From NCBI GenBank assembly GCA_002316315.1, contig DCDG01000003.1:1-5715 (forward strand): a stretch of DNA of 5,715 nt. The letters are read 5' to 3'. Made by a program: the position numbers and the translations under genes. The notes below the pieces were generated by a model. The model had not been told where the DNA came from and did no database searches. It was given only the letters and a program-made list of their open reading frames with translations. This DNA is from Candidatus Aminicenantes bacterium UBA1061. Lineage in GTDB: Bacteria > Acidobacteriota > Aminicenantia > Aminicenantales > Saccharicenantaceae. Shown in pieces: positions 1 through 5,715 of the stretch (the stretch's first letter is position 1; every line of letters begins with the position of its first letter).

Positions 1-118
1 ATTTATGCTCAATCCCCAGATATTCTTCCGGATAGAATTTATCCCTGGACAGCACCAGTTTCTGCAGCTTACTGCCAGTAAAGCAGCTTTCTCTGTTAAT
101 TAAAAGCTTTGCCGTTCT
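1..118 (-). other. Unassigned leader or partial reading frame at the left edge
   Basis: Downstream of the candidate promoter one minus-strand frame is open from a stop at 142-140 to the window edge. It contains the protein-like segment SKLQKLVLSRDKFYPEEYLG. It has no ATG; the only conventional start is a GTG at 55-53 without a ribosome binding site. The same stretch is open on the plus strand to a TAA at 100-102, so coding status is unresolved. Small inverted repeats tile positions 30-44, 45-58 and 64-87, so it could instead be a structured leader. I cannot name a family. The rest of 1-278 shows no supportable gene. Confidence 0.2.
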
Positions 119-120
119 TT

Positions 121-174
121 TCGAATATAATCGACACTTTCAGGAAAATCAAGAAAGTCTCGACTATAGTCGAC
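121..174. repeat. Pair of TCGA-ended dyads (putative operators)
   Basis: TCGAATATAATCGAC (121-135) and TCGACTATAGTCGAC (160-174) are direct repeats matching at 13 of 15 positions. Bases 160-173 of the second copy form a perfect 14-base palindrome; the first is an imperfect dyad. Their centres are 39 bases apart. Between them ACTTTC (136-141) and GAAAGT (153-158) form a further inverted repeat. Together with the overlapping promoter-like hexamers this resembles a two-site operator for a dimeric repressor. I do not recognise the regulator family. Confidence 0.5.
124..152 (-). promoter_or_regulatory. Candidate promoter reading toward the left edge
   Basis: On the minus strand TTGATT (152-147) and TATATT (129-124) are separated by exactly 17 bases. 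They match the sigma-70 consensus at 4 of 6 and 5 of 6 positions. Transcription would begin near position 117 and run leftward out of the window. The -10 lies inside one TCGA-ended dyad and the -35 begins 7 bases downstream of a second, an arrangement typical of a repressed promoter. The gene it would serve is not identified. Confidence 0.42.
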
Positions 175-248
175 GGTTATGATAACAGCTTATCAGAAGA
201 TAATTGGCGAAGTTTTCTCGGCATGAGCTTATATTGCCTGTTGATTAT

Positions 249-269
249 AAACAAAATCGGCTGGCCCGA
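249..269 (-). terminator. Weak intrinsic terminator after the aldolase gene
   Basis: Starting 9 bases past the aldolase TGA, the minus strand reads TCGG, a GCCAG loop, then CCGA, followed directly by TTTTGTTT. Two G-U pairs could extend the stem to 6 pairs at the cost of two of the U residues. The stem is short, so this is a plausible but weak terminator; its position and the lack of any other candidate support it. Confidence 0.4.
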
Positions 270-278
270 CCCCATTTG

Positions 279-1691
279 TCAGTCAGACAGGCCTTCTACT
301 GATTCCTTCTGACTGGACTTGATGGCCTGCGGCTCAGGCTGGTGTATTTCGGGAGCTTTAACCAACCTGCCGATCACTTCTCTTGTGCCCTTAATATTCA
401 ACTGGTCAAAGAGGAAAGAAAATTGTTTTTCGAGGCTCTCGCCGATAGCCTTCAAACTGTCTTCAGGCAGAGTCCAGAAATGCCTCTTAAAGGGCCCAAC
501 CGCTTTTTTTCTCGTTTTATAAAGGAACTGAGCTTCGGTGTCAGACGGCTTTCGCTCTGAGGCAGCATTAACCTTGAGCCATTCATACATTTCCTGCCGC
601 AGGCTTTCCGGCACAGCTTCATGTTCGATAATCAAATTCTGGAAAGCTGTAGCCAAGTGGACCTCACAGGTTTTAACTTCAACGAATTTATGAAAAGCTG
701 AATCGGGCAAAGTGCTGGCTCCATGCTGGACGACTCCACCCAGACCATATTTTTTTCTGGCCAGCTCTCCCAGCCGCCGCAGGACGTCAAAATCAATCGC
801 CACCTGGGCCAGCGTCCCGTCAGGCAAAACCACTCCGCCGTGATGGGTCCCGGTCTGAATGCTCAATTTGCTCACCCCGGCGACATCGCCTTTATGTCGG
901 TTAAAACCGTTCATAAAAGCTTCGAGGTCTTCTTCTGTGCTGTTTCTTTCCCCAACTTCGCCGATTTCGCCGCCGACCGAGATATTAACTCCCGCCGGCT
1001 GTTTCTCACGGATAAAGCGGGTAAATTCAGCCGTCAGTTCATAATTAAGTTTCTGCTGTTCATCGAGATTGCTTCTGGAAATATCCACCAGAGTGGAAGT
1101 ATCTATGTCGATATTATAAAAGCCGGCCACCACCGCTTCCTCAATCAGCTCTTTGATAGCTTTTATTTCTCCCTCGGGGTCGGCCTTAAACTTTTTAGCT
1201 GAAGCCTGGAAATGATCTCCCTGAATAAAAACCGGACCTCTAAATCCTTCCTTGATAGCTGCGGCCAGCACCGAGCTGACATATTCTGATGGTCTCTGGT
1301 CGGTGTAGCCAATTTCGCTGCGGGCAATTTCAAAAATAAAAGCACCGGCCTCAATTTTTTTAGCTGCCCTGAAAACTGCCCGGGCTGAATCGTAAGCCAG
1401 CATCCGCAGGTTAATAGCCGGCACAGTGAAATCAAGCGGTGCTTCACCCCGCCCTCTGGCTAAATAAAAATCATGAATAGAAGCCGGCCTGATACCCAGC
1501 GCCTGGGCCGCCTCAAAGATCAGCCAGCGAGCAACGGCTCTTGTCTCTTCATCACCAAAAACTGCTTCAAAAATAACCTTAGAAATATTATCTTTTAAGG
1601 CTTTCTCATCCACGACTTTGACTTTTTTCCCTTCGATCTCGACTGCGCCTTTTAACCAGCCTGAAACTTCGCTTAATTTTGATTCTTTCAT
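279..1691 (-). CDS. Class II (metal-dependent) fructose-bisphosphate aldolase family protein, long form
   Basis: Class II aldolases cleave or condense ketose bisphosphates (fructose-1,6- or tagatose-1,6-bisphosphate) using a Zn2+ held by three histidines. Matching features here are FIQGDHFQ (D159 catalytic, H160 metal), YNIDIDTSTLVD (192-203), GGEIGEVG (240-247, with E242), GTHHGGV (H284 metal) and VVQHGASTLP (H323 metal). These lie on a TIM-barrel-like pattern between about residues 88 and 360. At 470 residues the protein exceeds the usual 285-360: it has about 85 extra N-terminal residues and a C-terminal region of about 100, ending in a polar tail rich in Q, E, K and S. Reaction is most likely fructose-bisphosphate aldolase (fba-like) in the cytoplasm, but the substrate cannot be fixed because the motifs are divergent from both FbaA and GatY. 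A strong ribosome binding site and a candidate promoter precede it, and a weak terminator follows. Confidence 0.85.
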   Translation of the reverse strand: MKESKLSEVSGWLKGAVEIEGKKVKVVDEKALKDNISKVIFEAVFGDEETRAVARWLIFEAAQALGIRPASIHDFYLARGRGEAPLDFTVPAINLRMLAYDSARAVFRAAKKIEAGAFIFEIARSEIGYTDQRPSEYVSSVLAAAIKEGFRGPVFIQGDHFQASAKKFKADPEGEIKAIKELIEEAVVAGFYNIDIDTSTLVDISRSNLDEQQKLNYELTAEFTRFIREKQPAGVNISVGGEIGEVGERNSTEEDLEAFMNGFNRHKGDVAGVSKLSIQTGTHHGGVVLPDGTLAQVAIDFDVLRRLGELARKKYGLGGVVQHGASTLPDSAFHKFVEVKTCEVHLATAFQNLIIEHEAVPESLRQEMYEWLKVNAASERKPSDTEAQFLYKTRKKAVGPFKRHFWTLPEDSLKAIGESLEKQFSFLFDQLNIKGTREVIGRLVKAPEIHQPEPQAIKSSQKESVEGLSD

Positions 1692-1697
1692 GGGACA

Positions 1698-1703
1698 CTC
1701 CTT
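1698..1703 (-). promoter_or_regulatory. Ribosome binding site of the aldolase gene
   Basis: AAGGAG on the minus strand ends 6 bases before the ATG at 1691-1689. It is a near-perfect Shine-Dalgarno sequence and supports that start for the aldolase. It is among the strongest in the window, consistent with a well-expressed metabolic enzyme. Confidence 0.8.
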
Positions 1704-1748
1704 TCCTGCTTATCTTGGACTGAATCTATGTTATTTAGTTTTATTTAA

Positions 1749-1776
1749 AGTATAGCATAATTATTGCCTGGCTTAA
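1749..1776 (-). promoter_or_regulatory. Candidate promoter for the aldolase gene
   Basis: On the minus strand TTAAGC (1776-1771) and TATACT (1754-1749) are 16 bases apart. The -10 matches the sigma-70 consensus at 5 of 6 positions, the -35 only at 3 of 6. It lies in the 115-base gap between the glycosyltransferase stop and the aldolase start, predicting a leader of about 50 bases. I see no operator or riboswitch-like fold here and no clear terminator after the upstream gene, so read-through from the upstream operon cannot be excluded. Confidence 0.38.
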
Positions 1777-1806
1777 GACGGTAGATCGTGGCTATGACCT
1801 GATGGA

Positions 1807-3444
1807 TCAGCGCCGCCGAGGAAACCCCTCAACTTTTTTGAGGAGGTAAGTCTGCCACAGTTCATTATCAACAAAAAGAACCAGGACAACGTCAGGTCTC
1901 AGACTATAATATTGAGCGACATAGCCCGCCAGTTCTTTTTCCTGCCGTTTGGCTGCCTCCGTCGCCGACATGATAATCAGTCTGGCTGGTCCGAGAGTCT
2001 CGACCTGTTCACTGGCTGTCCAGTAGCCGACCCGGCTGAAGCGGCGAAGATACCAGGGTAAGGGCCAGGTCTCCTCCGGCGGGGCAATCACCCTGACCAG
2101 AGCATTCTTCCCTTCACTGTCTACCTGGCTCAATTCACTCAGCCTGTTTACCAGCCGCATAAAATCAGGTGAAGTCTGGGCATAAACATAAGGATTATCG
2201 GGATAAGCATAGAAATAATAATTAACCAGGTAAACTTGCCAGCCCGCCCAGATGAGAAGTATTCCCGCCAGGAGAATTTTGCTCTGCCTGATCTTGATCA
2301 ACCTCAAAAGGTAATCAAAGCCAATGGCCGCCACTATCAGGAAAAAACACCAGAAAGTCAGCATATTCCAGGGCGTTTTATAAGGAAGAGCCGAATAAAT
2401 AAGAGCTGTTATGACCGCCAGGACGGCCAGATAAGCCCGGAAATTTTCCGAAGGCTTTCTACTCTTCCTCAGCTCAATGAAGCTTACCACCACCCCGAAA
2501 AGAGCTAAGGCCAGAAAAGGGATCTCGGTAAAAACTGGCGAACCAGGATCACCATGGCGGTAAAAGAGAAGACCAAAATAATACCAGAAGGGATGCCGGT
2601 GCCAGCCTGCTTCCAGTCCCTTCTGGCCGTAGCCAGCTAAAGCCTTAAACGAATCAAGAAATCCCTGGGGATATTTAAAAAACGAAGAATAAAAGACAAA
2701 GGAAACAGCCAGAAAAATAAAAGTGGCCAGGAGAAGCGGCTTCCAGGTTTTCTGAGTGCTGCTGCCGGGAGTCTTCTCTTCACTCTCTGGTTTTACCTTT
2801 TTCCGGTTTTTCTGATCCTCCTGGTTCTGCTCTGCTTTATCTTTCCGACGGTTTAAAAGCCAGACCCCGACCAAAGCCAGAAGCGAAGCCGCCAGAATGA
2901 TTATAGAAGTTTCTTTGGTGGCATAAAGCAAACCAGCAGTAAGACCCAGCCAGACTCCTTCCCGGTAATCCGGCCTGTGCCAGAAACGCCAGAGACAGAT
3001 GACAAAAGCCACAGCGAAAGCCGCCAAGAGAGATTCCTGAATGTAAAAGCGGTTAAAATAGACAACCGGTGCCGAGACCGCTAAGAAAAGTGCTGCCCAT
3101 AATTTCTCTGACTCTTTTAGATATTTTCCGGCCGCCAGGGCTGCCATGAGAATCATCACCAGCCCGAAGAAAACCGTTACCAGGCGCAGGGTAATTTCAT
3201 TCAGTTCGGCATAGGTTTTCTGGCCGCTCAGCCAGGCAAAAGGCAGGCTGAAATAATAAAGGGTCGGGCCGTGGTGCTCAGCCGGATCATACCGATATTC
3301 ACCCTTTTCCAGCAGCTCGCCAAACTTATAAGCCTGATTGGCCTCATCATGATGCATCGGCCGGAGGTCGAGCCGGTAAAGCCGGACAAACAGCCCGGCC
3401 GCTAAAATAAGGATCAGAACAAAGGCAAATGTTTTTTTCTTCAT
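1807..3444 (-). CDS. TIGR03663/Agl23-type membrane glycosyltransferase-like protein (GT39-related)
   Basis: This 545-residue polytopic protein has an N-terminal membrane anchor (5-22) followed by a luminal or periplasmic loop with RPMHHDEA (D33, E34) and HHGPTLYY (H58-G59-P60). A DE dipeptide and HGP tripeptide near the N-terminus, plus invariant arginines, are the signature of family TIGR03663, distantly related to the dolichyl-phosphate-mannose protein mannosyltransferases (PMT, GT39). RFYIQESLLA (132-141) and YATKETS (174-180) also fit. About 10-12 hydrophobic segments extend to residue 410, interrupted by a K/E/Q-rich, probably cytoplasmic loop (199-234). The C-terminal 135 residues (YPDNPYVYAQTSP, then WPLPWYLRR) look non-membrane. 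By analogy it transfers a sugar from a polyprenyl-phosphate carrier at the outer membrane face, or assists lipid-linked glycan handling; acceptor and sugar are unknown. The start ATG overlaps the preceding TGA and lacks a strong ribosome binding site, implying translational coupling. Family assignment is firm, precise activity is not. Confidence 0.87.
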   Translation of the reverse strand: MKKKTFAFVLILILAAGLFVRLYRLDLRPMHHDEANQAYKFGELLEKGEYRYDPAEHHGPTLYYFSLPFAWLSGQKTYAELNEITLRLVTVFFGLVMILMAALAAGKYLKESEKLWAALFLAVSAPVVYFNRFYIQESLLAAFAVAFVICLWRFWHRPDYREGVWLGLTAGLLYATKETSIIILAASLLALVGVWLLNRRKDKAEQNQEDQKNRKKVKPESEEKTPGSSTQKTWKPLLLATFIFLAVSFVFYSSFFKYPQGFLDSFKALAGYGQKGLEAGWHRHPFWYYFGLLFYRHGDPGSPVFTEIPFLALALFGVVVSFIELRKSRKPSENFRAYLAVLAVITALIYSALPYKTPWNMLTFWCFFLIVAAIGFDYLLRLIKIRQSKILLAGILLIWAGWQVYLVNYYFYAYPDNPYVYAQTSPDFMRLVNRLSELSQVDSEGKNALVRVIAPPEETWPLPWYLRRFSRVGYWTASEQVETLGPARLIIMSATEAAKRQEKELAGYVAQYYSLRPDVVLVLFVDNELWQTYLLKKVEGFPRRR

Positions 3445-4136
3445 TTAACCGGCAAGCCGTAAACCTCGACTTCGACATAATGATTCATATCGTTAGAGGT
3501 ATTGCCGTTGCTCCAGAGACGGACATAGCGGGCCCTGGTTCCCCGGCCATCAATGAGTTTGCCTTCATAAGTTTCGATATATTCTCGATCGCGGCCAGCT
3601 CCCAGGCCCAGAGTATTATCGTGATCATTATTGAAGAGCGTCACGACACCGTTAATAAAATCTTTATCCTCTGAGACCTGAACGACCACATCCCGGTAAA
3701 CTCTGGCCTGGCTGTGGTAATGCCAGACAATAATGGCCTGAATTAAATAGGGTTCTTTAAGATCAATCTGCACCCACTGCGGTCCAGGCCCCAGTTCGAC
3801 AAAGTAACCATCTTCACCCGATTTTTCTCCATCGGTAACATAGCTTAGCTCGCCGATAACCGGCTGCATGTCGCTTGAGGTCACCGGCTTTTTGAGCGAA
3901 ACCAGCTGCGTCCCGGCTGGCACATAAAACGGGCCACGCGGCTTACCAGTGATGGGTTCCAGGTTTGGAGTCTTAATATTACGCGGGGTGCCCACAAACA
4001 TTGGTTTGGGCAACTGAATTTTAAGCTCGACTTTGTCTTTATCCTGACTCTGGGCTGAAGCTAAGCCGCTCATCGTCAGCAGCAGGCTCCAGCCTAAAAT
4101 AATTCCTAGTAATTTAGTAGTATTTTTTCTCCGCAT
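3441..4136 (-). CDS. Secreted discoidin (F5/8 type C)-like domain protein
   Basis: The chosen start gives 231 residues. The N-terminus is a classic signal peptide: MRRKNTTK, a hydrophobic core at about 9-24, then an ASA|Q-type cleavage near residue 28. The protein is therefore exported. There is no lipobox, transmembrane tail or sorting signal. After a linker containing PKPMFVGTPRN (43-53), residues about 70-230 form a beta-rich domain resembling galactose-binding F5/8 type C folds: TSSDMQPVIG, a YVTDG turn, WVQIDLKEPYLIQAIIVW (121-138), VVVQVSEDKDF, a DHDNTLGLG loop, ARYVRLWSNGN (202-212) and the closing NHYVEVEVYG. Such domains usually bind glycans or other surface ligands and have no catalytic centre, so the molecular role is unknown. 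Its TGA overlaps the start of the next gene (ATGA), pointing to tight co-expression with the glycosyltransferase-like protein. A 74-base gap separates it from apbE; I see no convincing promoter there. Confidence 0.82.
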   Translation of the reverse strand: MRRKNTTKLLGIILGWSLLLTMSGLASAQSQDKDKVELKIQLPKPMFVGTPRNIKTPNLEPITGKPRGPFYVPAGTQLVSLKKPVTSSDMQPVIGELSYVTDGEKSGEDGYFVELGPGPQWVQIDLKEPYLIQAIIVWHYHSQARVYRDVVVQVSEDKDFINGVVTLFNNDHDNTLGLGAGRDREYIETYEGKLIDGRGTRARYVRLWSNGNTSNDMNHYVEVEVYGLPVK

Positions 4137-4142
4137 CTCAAT

Positions 4143-4148
4143 CTCCTC
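4143..4148 (-). promoter_or_regulatory. Ribosome binding site that sets the start of the discoidin-like gene
   Basis: On the minus strand GAGGAG lies 6 bases before the ATG at 4136-4134. This favours that ATG over an in-frame ATG 27 bases further upstream at 4163, which would place this site inside the coding sequence and add nine charged residues ahead of the signal peptide. Confidence 0.75.
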
Positions 4149-4210
4149 ATCTCTTTTGATCATCCGGCTTCTGAGTCCTTGGTGTTTTCTAATTGATTTT
4201 AGCCGCCTGT

Positions 4211-5224
4211 CTAAATATCCCGGCTGAAATCAGCCGGACGGTTAAACCAATAACAATTTTTATCACGACCGACGACCAATGTCCAGATTTCTGGCTGGGC
4301 GGCGGTCGCCGCTTCTATTTCCTCAAGGTCCATGACCATAAACGCCGTCGACAGGCCATCAGCTAGAGCCGGCGAAGGATGAGACACCCAGACGGCTAAC
4401 TGCCTGGATTGAGACTGCCGCCCCCGCGGGTCATAAATATGCTCGCCTTTAACTTCATGTCCGGAACCGCTCAAGGCTCTGTCTTTAAGGCTTACCCGGC
4501 CTGCCTTTAGAAAATCAAAGCCGCCGCCGACTGTCACCGGCCAGGCTTCCTTTCCGCGGGCCAGGACGGTGCTTTGACCCGCATTGGCCAGAAAGCTGTC
4601 TATTTCCCAGCTCGAGAAAAGACTGGCTGCTGACTCGAGAGCGTAGCCTTTGCCGATGGCTCCCAGATCGAGGTCAAGCCCGTAAGCGCTTCCCTCCAGC
4701 CGCAGAGCCAGATACTGAGTTTGAGTTTCGAGGAGCTCGAGCGGAAAGAGTTCGACCCAGGCCTCTTTTTCAGATTTGTCCCTTTGACCTGACCCAGTTG
4801 CACTTTTTATTGTGCCCATCGCTCGACGGAGATCATCAGACTGACTGTCACCACTTTCGGTTGAATTCCGGGTTTCATCTTTCTCTTTATTTGACCCGGC
4901 ACCAGCGGCCGCTTGTTTATTTTTTAGCGCGCGGAAGTTGATATTAAAAGCTCCGCCCGTCTCAACCATCAACTCAAAACTCGTTTTAAGACACTCATAA
5001 GTTTCTATCCCGATGGGCAGTGTTTCACCCGGCTGCAAGCGGTTAATCATGGAAATTTCGCTTCCGGGATCAAAGCGGCTGAAAAGTCTTTCCAGCCGGT
5101 CAATTTCTTTAAAAAAAGCCTGAGCGGCGCTGCGGGCATAGATTTCTTTCTCTCCGGCCACCAGCAGTTCAAAAAAAGTGCTCATGGCCTCATGGGAGAA
5201 ACGATGGATTGAAAGCTCGTCCAA
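4211..5224 (-). CDS. apbE: FAD:protein FMN transferase (ApbE family)
   Basis: ApbE enzymes use FAD to attach FMN covalently to a Thr/Ser of target redox proteins, with Mg2+. Family landmarks appear in order: an N-terminal AMSTFFELLV block (13-22), FSRFDPGSEISMINR (48-62), TGGAFNIN (89-96), DLDLGAIGKGYAL (184-196), NAGQSTV (214-220), EHIYDPRG (261-268) and ADGLSTA (288-294), whose D289 and T293 correspond to the metal-binding Asp/Thr. At 337 residues the length is normal. The start is TTG at 5224, because ATG at residue 14 falls inside the first conserved block; no clear ribosome binding site precedes it, so coupling to the upstream gene (5-base gap) is likely. There is no signal peptide or lipobox, so it probably acts in the cytoplasm. 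Residues about 101-155 form a polar low-complexity insert between conserved blocks. No obvious flavinylation-acceptor protein is in the window, so its target is unknown. Confidence 0.9.
   Translation of the reverse strand: MDELSIHRFSHEAMSTFFELLVAGEKEIYARSAAQAFFKEIDRLERLFSRFDPGSEISMINRLQPGETLPIGIETYECLKTSFELMVETGGAFNINFRALKNKQAAAGAGSNKEKDETRNSTESGDSQSDDLRRAMGTIKSATGSGQRDKSEKEAWVELFPLELLETQTQYLALRLEGSAYGLDLDLGAIGKGYALESAASLFSSWEIDSFLANAGQSTVLARGKEAWPVTVGGGFDFLKAGRVSLKDRALSGSGHEVKGEHIYDPRGRQSQSRQLAVWVSHPSPALADGLSTAFMVMDLEEIEAATAAQPEIWTLVVGRDKNCYWFNRPADFSRDI
4220..4237. repeat. Strong inverted repeat at the 3' end of apbE
   Basis: CCGGCTGA and TCAGCCGG form perfect 8-base arms separated by two bases. 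As RNA this would fold into a GC-rich stem of at least 7 pairs with a four-base loop. It lies within the last codons of apbE, 7 bases before its TAG stop at 4213-4211. The bases that follow in the direction of transcription are only moderately AT-rich and have no U-run, so it is not a canonical intrinsic terminator. It could stabilise the upstream mRNA 3' end or attenuate read-through into the discoidin gene. Confidence 0.55.
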
Positions 5225-5229
5225 CTTTT

Positions 5230-5715
5230 TTACCCGGCCTGCCCTGGTCTGACAATAATGACATCGAGAGCCAGCATGGCGGCCAGAATCGAAATGACAG
5301 CGCTCCAGCGGTGGAGGTTAAAAAATAAGATTTGAGCCGGAAAATTAAAATAAGGCAACATTGAGCCGAGGGTGGATAAAATCAAAAAGAAACCGGCCAA
5401 AACAAACAGCCAGAAACTCGCTGCTTGAAAATAAATCCGCGGTAAATAGCGGTTTAAAGCCAGGCAATAAAAGCCTCCGCCTTCTCCGGACATTTTTTTA
5501 GAACCCTCGTCGCCGGACAGAGGCAAATAGATTCTGGCCCGGAGAAAAAGAACAGCCATCAGGCTGATGGCAAAAAGCCCACCGCAGGCCACATGAAGAA
5601 GAAGAGGGAAACCAAAAAGTCCGCGCGAAACAAACCAGGCAAAGAAAATACCGCTTAAACTCAGATAAAGATAGCTTAAAGCCAGGGCATAAAAGATCCA
5701 GACTGTCCAGCCACG
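5230..5715 (-). CDS. Integral membrane protein, possibly cytochrome-b-like (C-terminal part; 5' end outside window)
   Basis: The frame is open from the right edge to a TAA at 5232-5230, giving 161 visible residues. A GTG at 5592 is a possible internal start, but the frame continues upstream with good membrane-protein sequence (a segment beginning TVWIFYALAL), so I treat the gene as truncated by the window. Four hydrophobic segments are visible, at about residues 4-28, 36-58, 96-118 and 134-154 of the visible part. A polar loop rich in G, S, E and K (about 66-80) separates the second and third. One histidine lies in each of helix 2 (LLLHVACGG) and helix 4 (LHRWSAV), a spacing seen in b-type haem membrane anchors. 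The next gene is an ApbE flavin transferase only 5 bases downstream, which fits a membrane redox role. The haem assignment is inference; another small polytopic membrane protein is possible. That it is a real coding region is well supported. Confidence 0.72.
   Translation of the reverse strand, partial: RGWTVWIFYALALSYLYLSLSGIFFAWFVSRGLFGFPLLLHVACGGLFAISLMAVLFLRARIYLPLSGDEGSKKMSGEGGGFYCLALNRYLPRIYFQAASFWLFVLAGFFLILSTLGSMLPYFNFPAQILFFNLHRWSAVISILAAMLALDVIIVRPGQAG

Noticed and set aside
126..131. Perfect TATAAT on the plus strand as a rightward promoter
   Set aside because: No acceptable -35 hexamer lies 16-18 bases upstream, and no plausible plus-strand gene follows. The hexamer is explained as part of the AT-rich centre of the first dyad.
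109..312. Plus-strand frame of 67 codons starting at TTG
   Set aside because: No ribosome binding site, no recognisable family, it reads through the dyad/promoter region and overlaps the end of the aldolase gene on the other strand. Its openness is close to chance for this length.
723..1202. Open plus-strand frame of 159 codons
   Set aside because: It lies entirely antisense to the conserved core of the aldolase gene, whose metal-site motifs fix the true frame. The translation shows no recognisable domain.
1163..1447. Minus-strand frame of 94 codons
   Set aside because: It is a shifted-frame shadow within the aldolase gene on the same strand, without a ribosome binding site or domain.
1827..1843. 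CCTCAA/TTGAGG inverted repeat near the end of the glycosyltransferase gene as a terminator
   Set aside because: It sits inside the coding region, more than 15 bases before the stop, and has no U-run after the stem in the direction of transcription.
4137..4163. Upstream ATG at 4163 as the start of the discoidin-like gene
   Set aside because: It adds nine charged residues before the signal peptide and places the GAGGAG ribosome binding site inside the coding sequence; the ATG at 4136 has ideal spacing.

Overview
This 5.7 kb window looks like a bacterial chromosomal segment of moderate GC content, with an AT-richer left end. Every gene I can support lies on the minus strand, so transcription runs from right to left. 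No rRNA, tRNA, CRISPR array or insertion sequence is visible. The host is uncertain. A secreted discoidin-like protein beside a TIGR03663/Agl23-type membrane glycosyltransferase, plus a long divergent class II aldolase, suggest an environmental lineage such as Aminicenantes or a Planctomycetes-like group. That is inference from family resemblance only.

Region by region, in transcription order. (1) 5715-5230: C-terminal part of a membrane protein with four helices, possibly a cytochrome-b-like electron carrier; its 5' end lies outside the window. (2) 5224-4211: an ApbE-type FAD:protein FMN transferase, starting at TTG five bases after the previous stop, with an unusual hydrophilic insert; its 3' end carries a strong inverted repeat. 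(3) 4136-3441: a secreted F5/8 type C (discoidin)-like protein with its own good ribosome binding site. (4) 3444-1807: a polytopic GT39-like protein of the TIGR03663/Agl23 family, coupled to the previous gene by an ATGA stop/start overlap. (5) A 115-base gap with a plausible promoter and a strong ribosome binding site, then 1691-279: a 470-residue class II (metal-dependent) fructose-bisphosphate-aldolase-like enzyme, followed by a weak terminator. (6) 278-1: no confident gene. This stretch holds a minus-strand promoter-like pair embedded in two copies of a TCGA-ended dyad, then a set of small hairpins and an open frame leaving the left edge without an obvious start codon.

The genes suggest three functions side by side: extracytoplasmic or membrane redox chemistry (membrane protein plus flavin transferase), cell-surface carbohydrate work (secreted discoidin-like protein plus lipid-linked-sugar glycosyltransferase, translationally coupled), and central sugar-phosphate metabolism (aldolase, probably its own transcription unit). 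The least explained parts are the coupled discoidin/Agl23 pair and the dyad-flanked promoter at 121-174.
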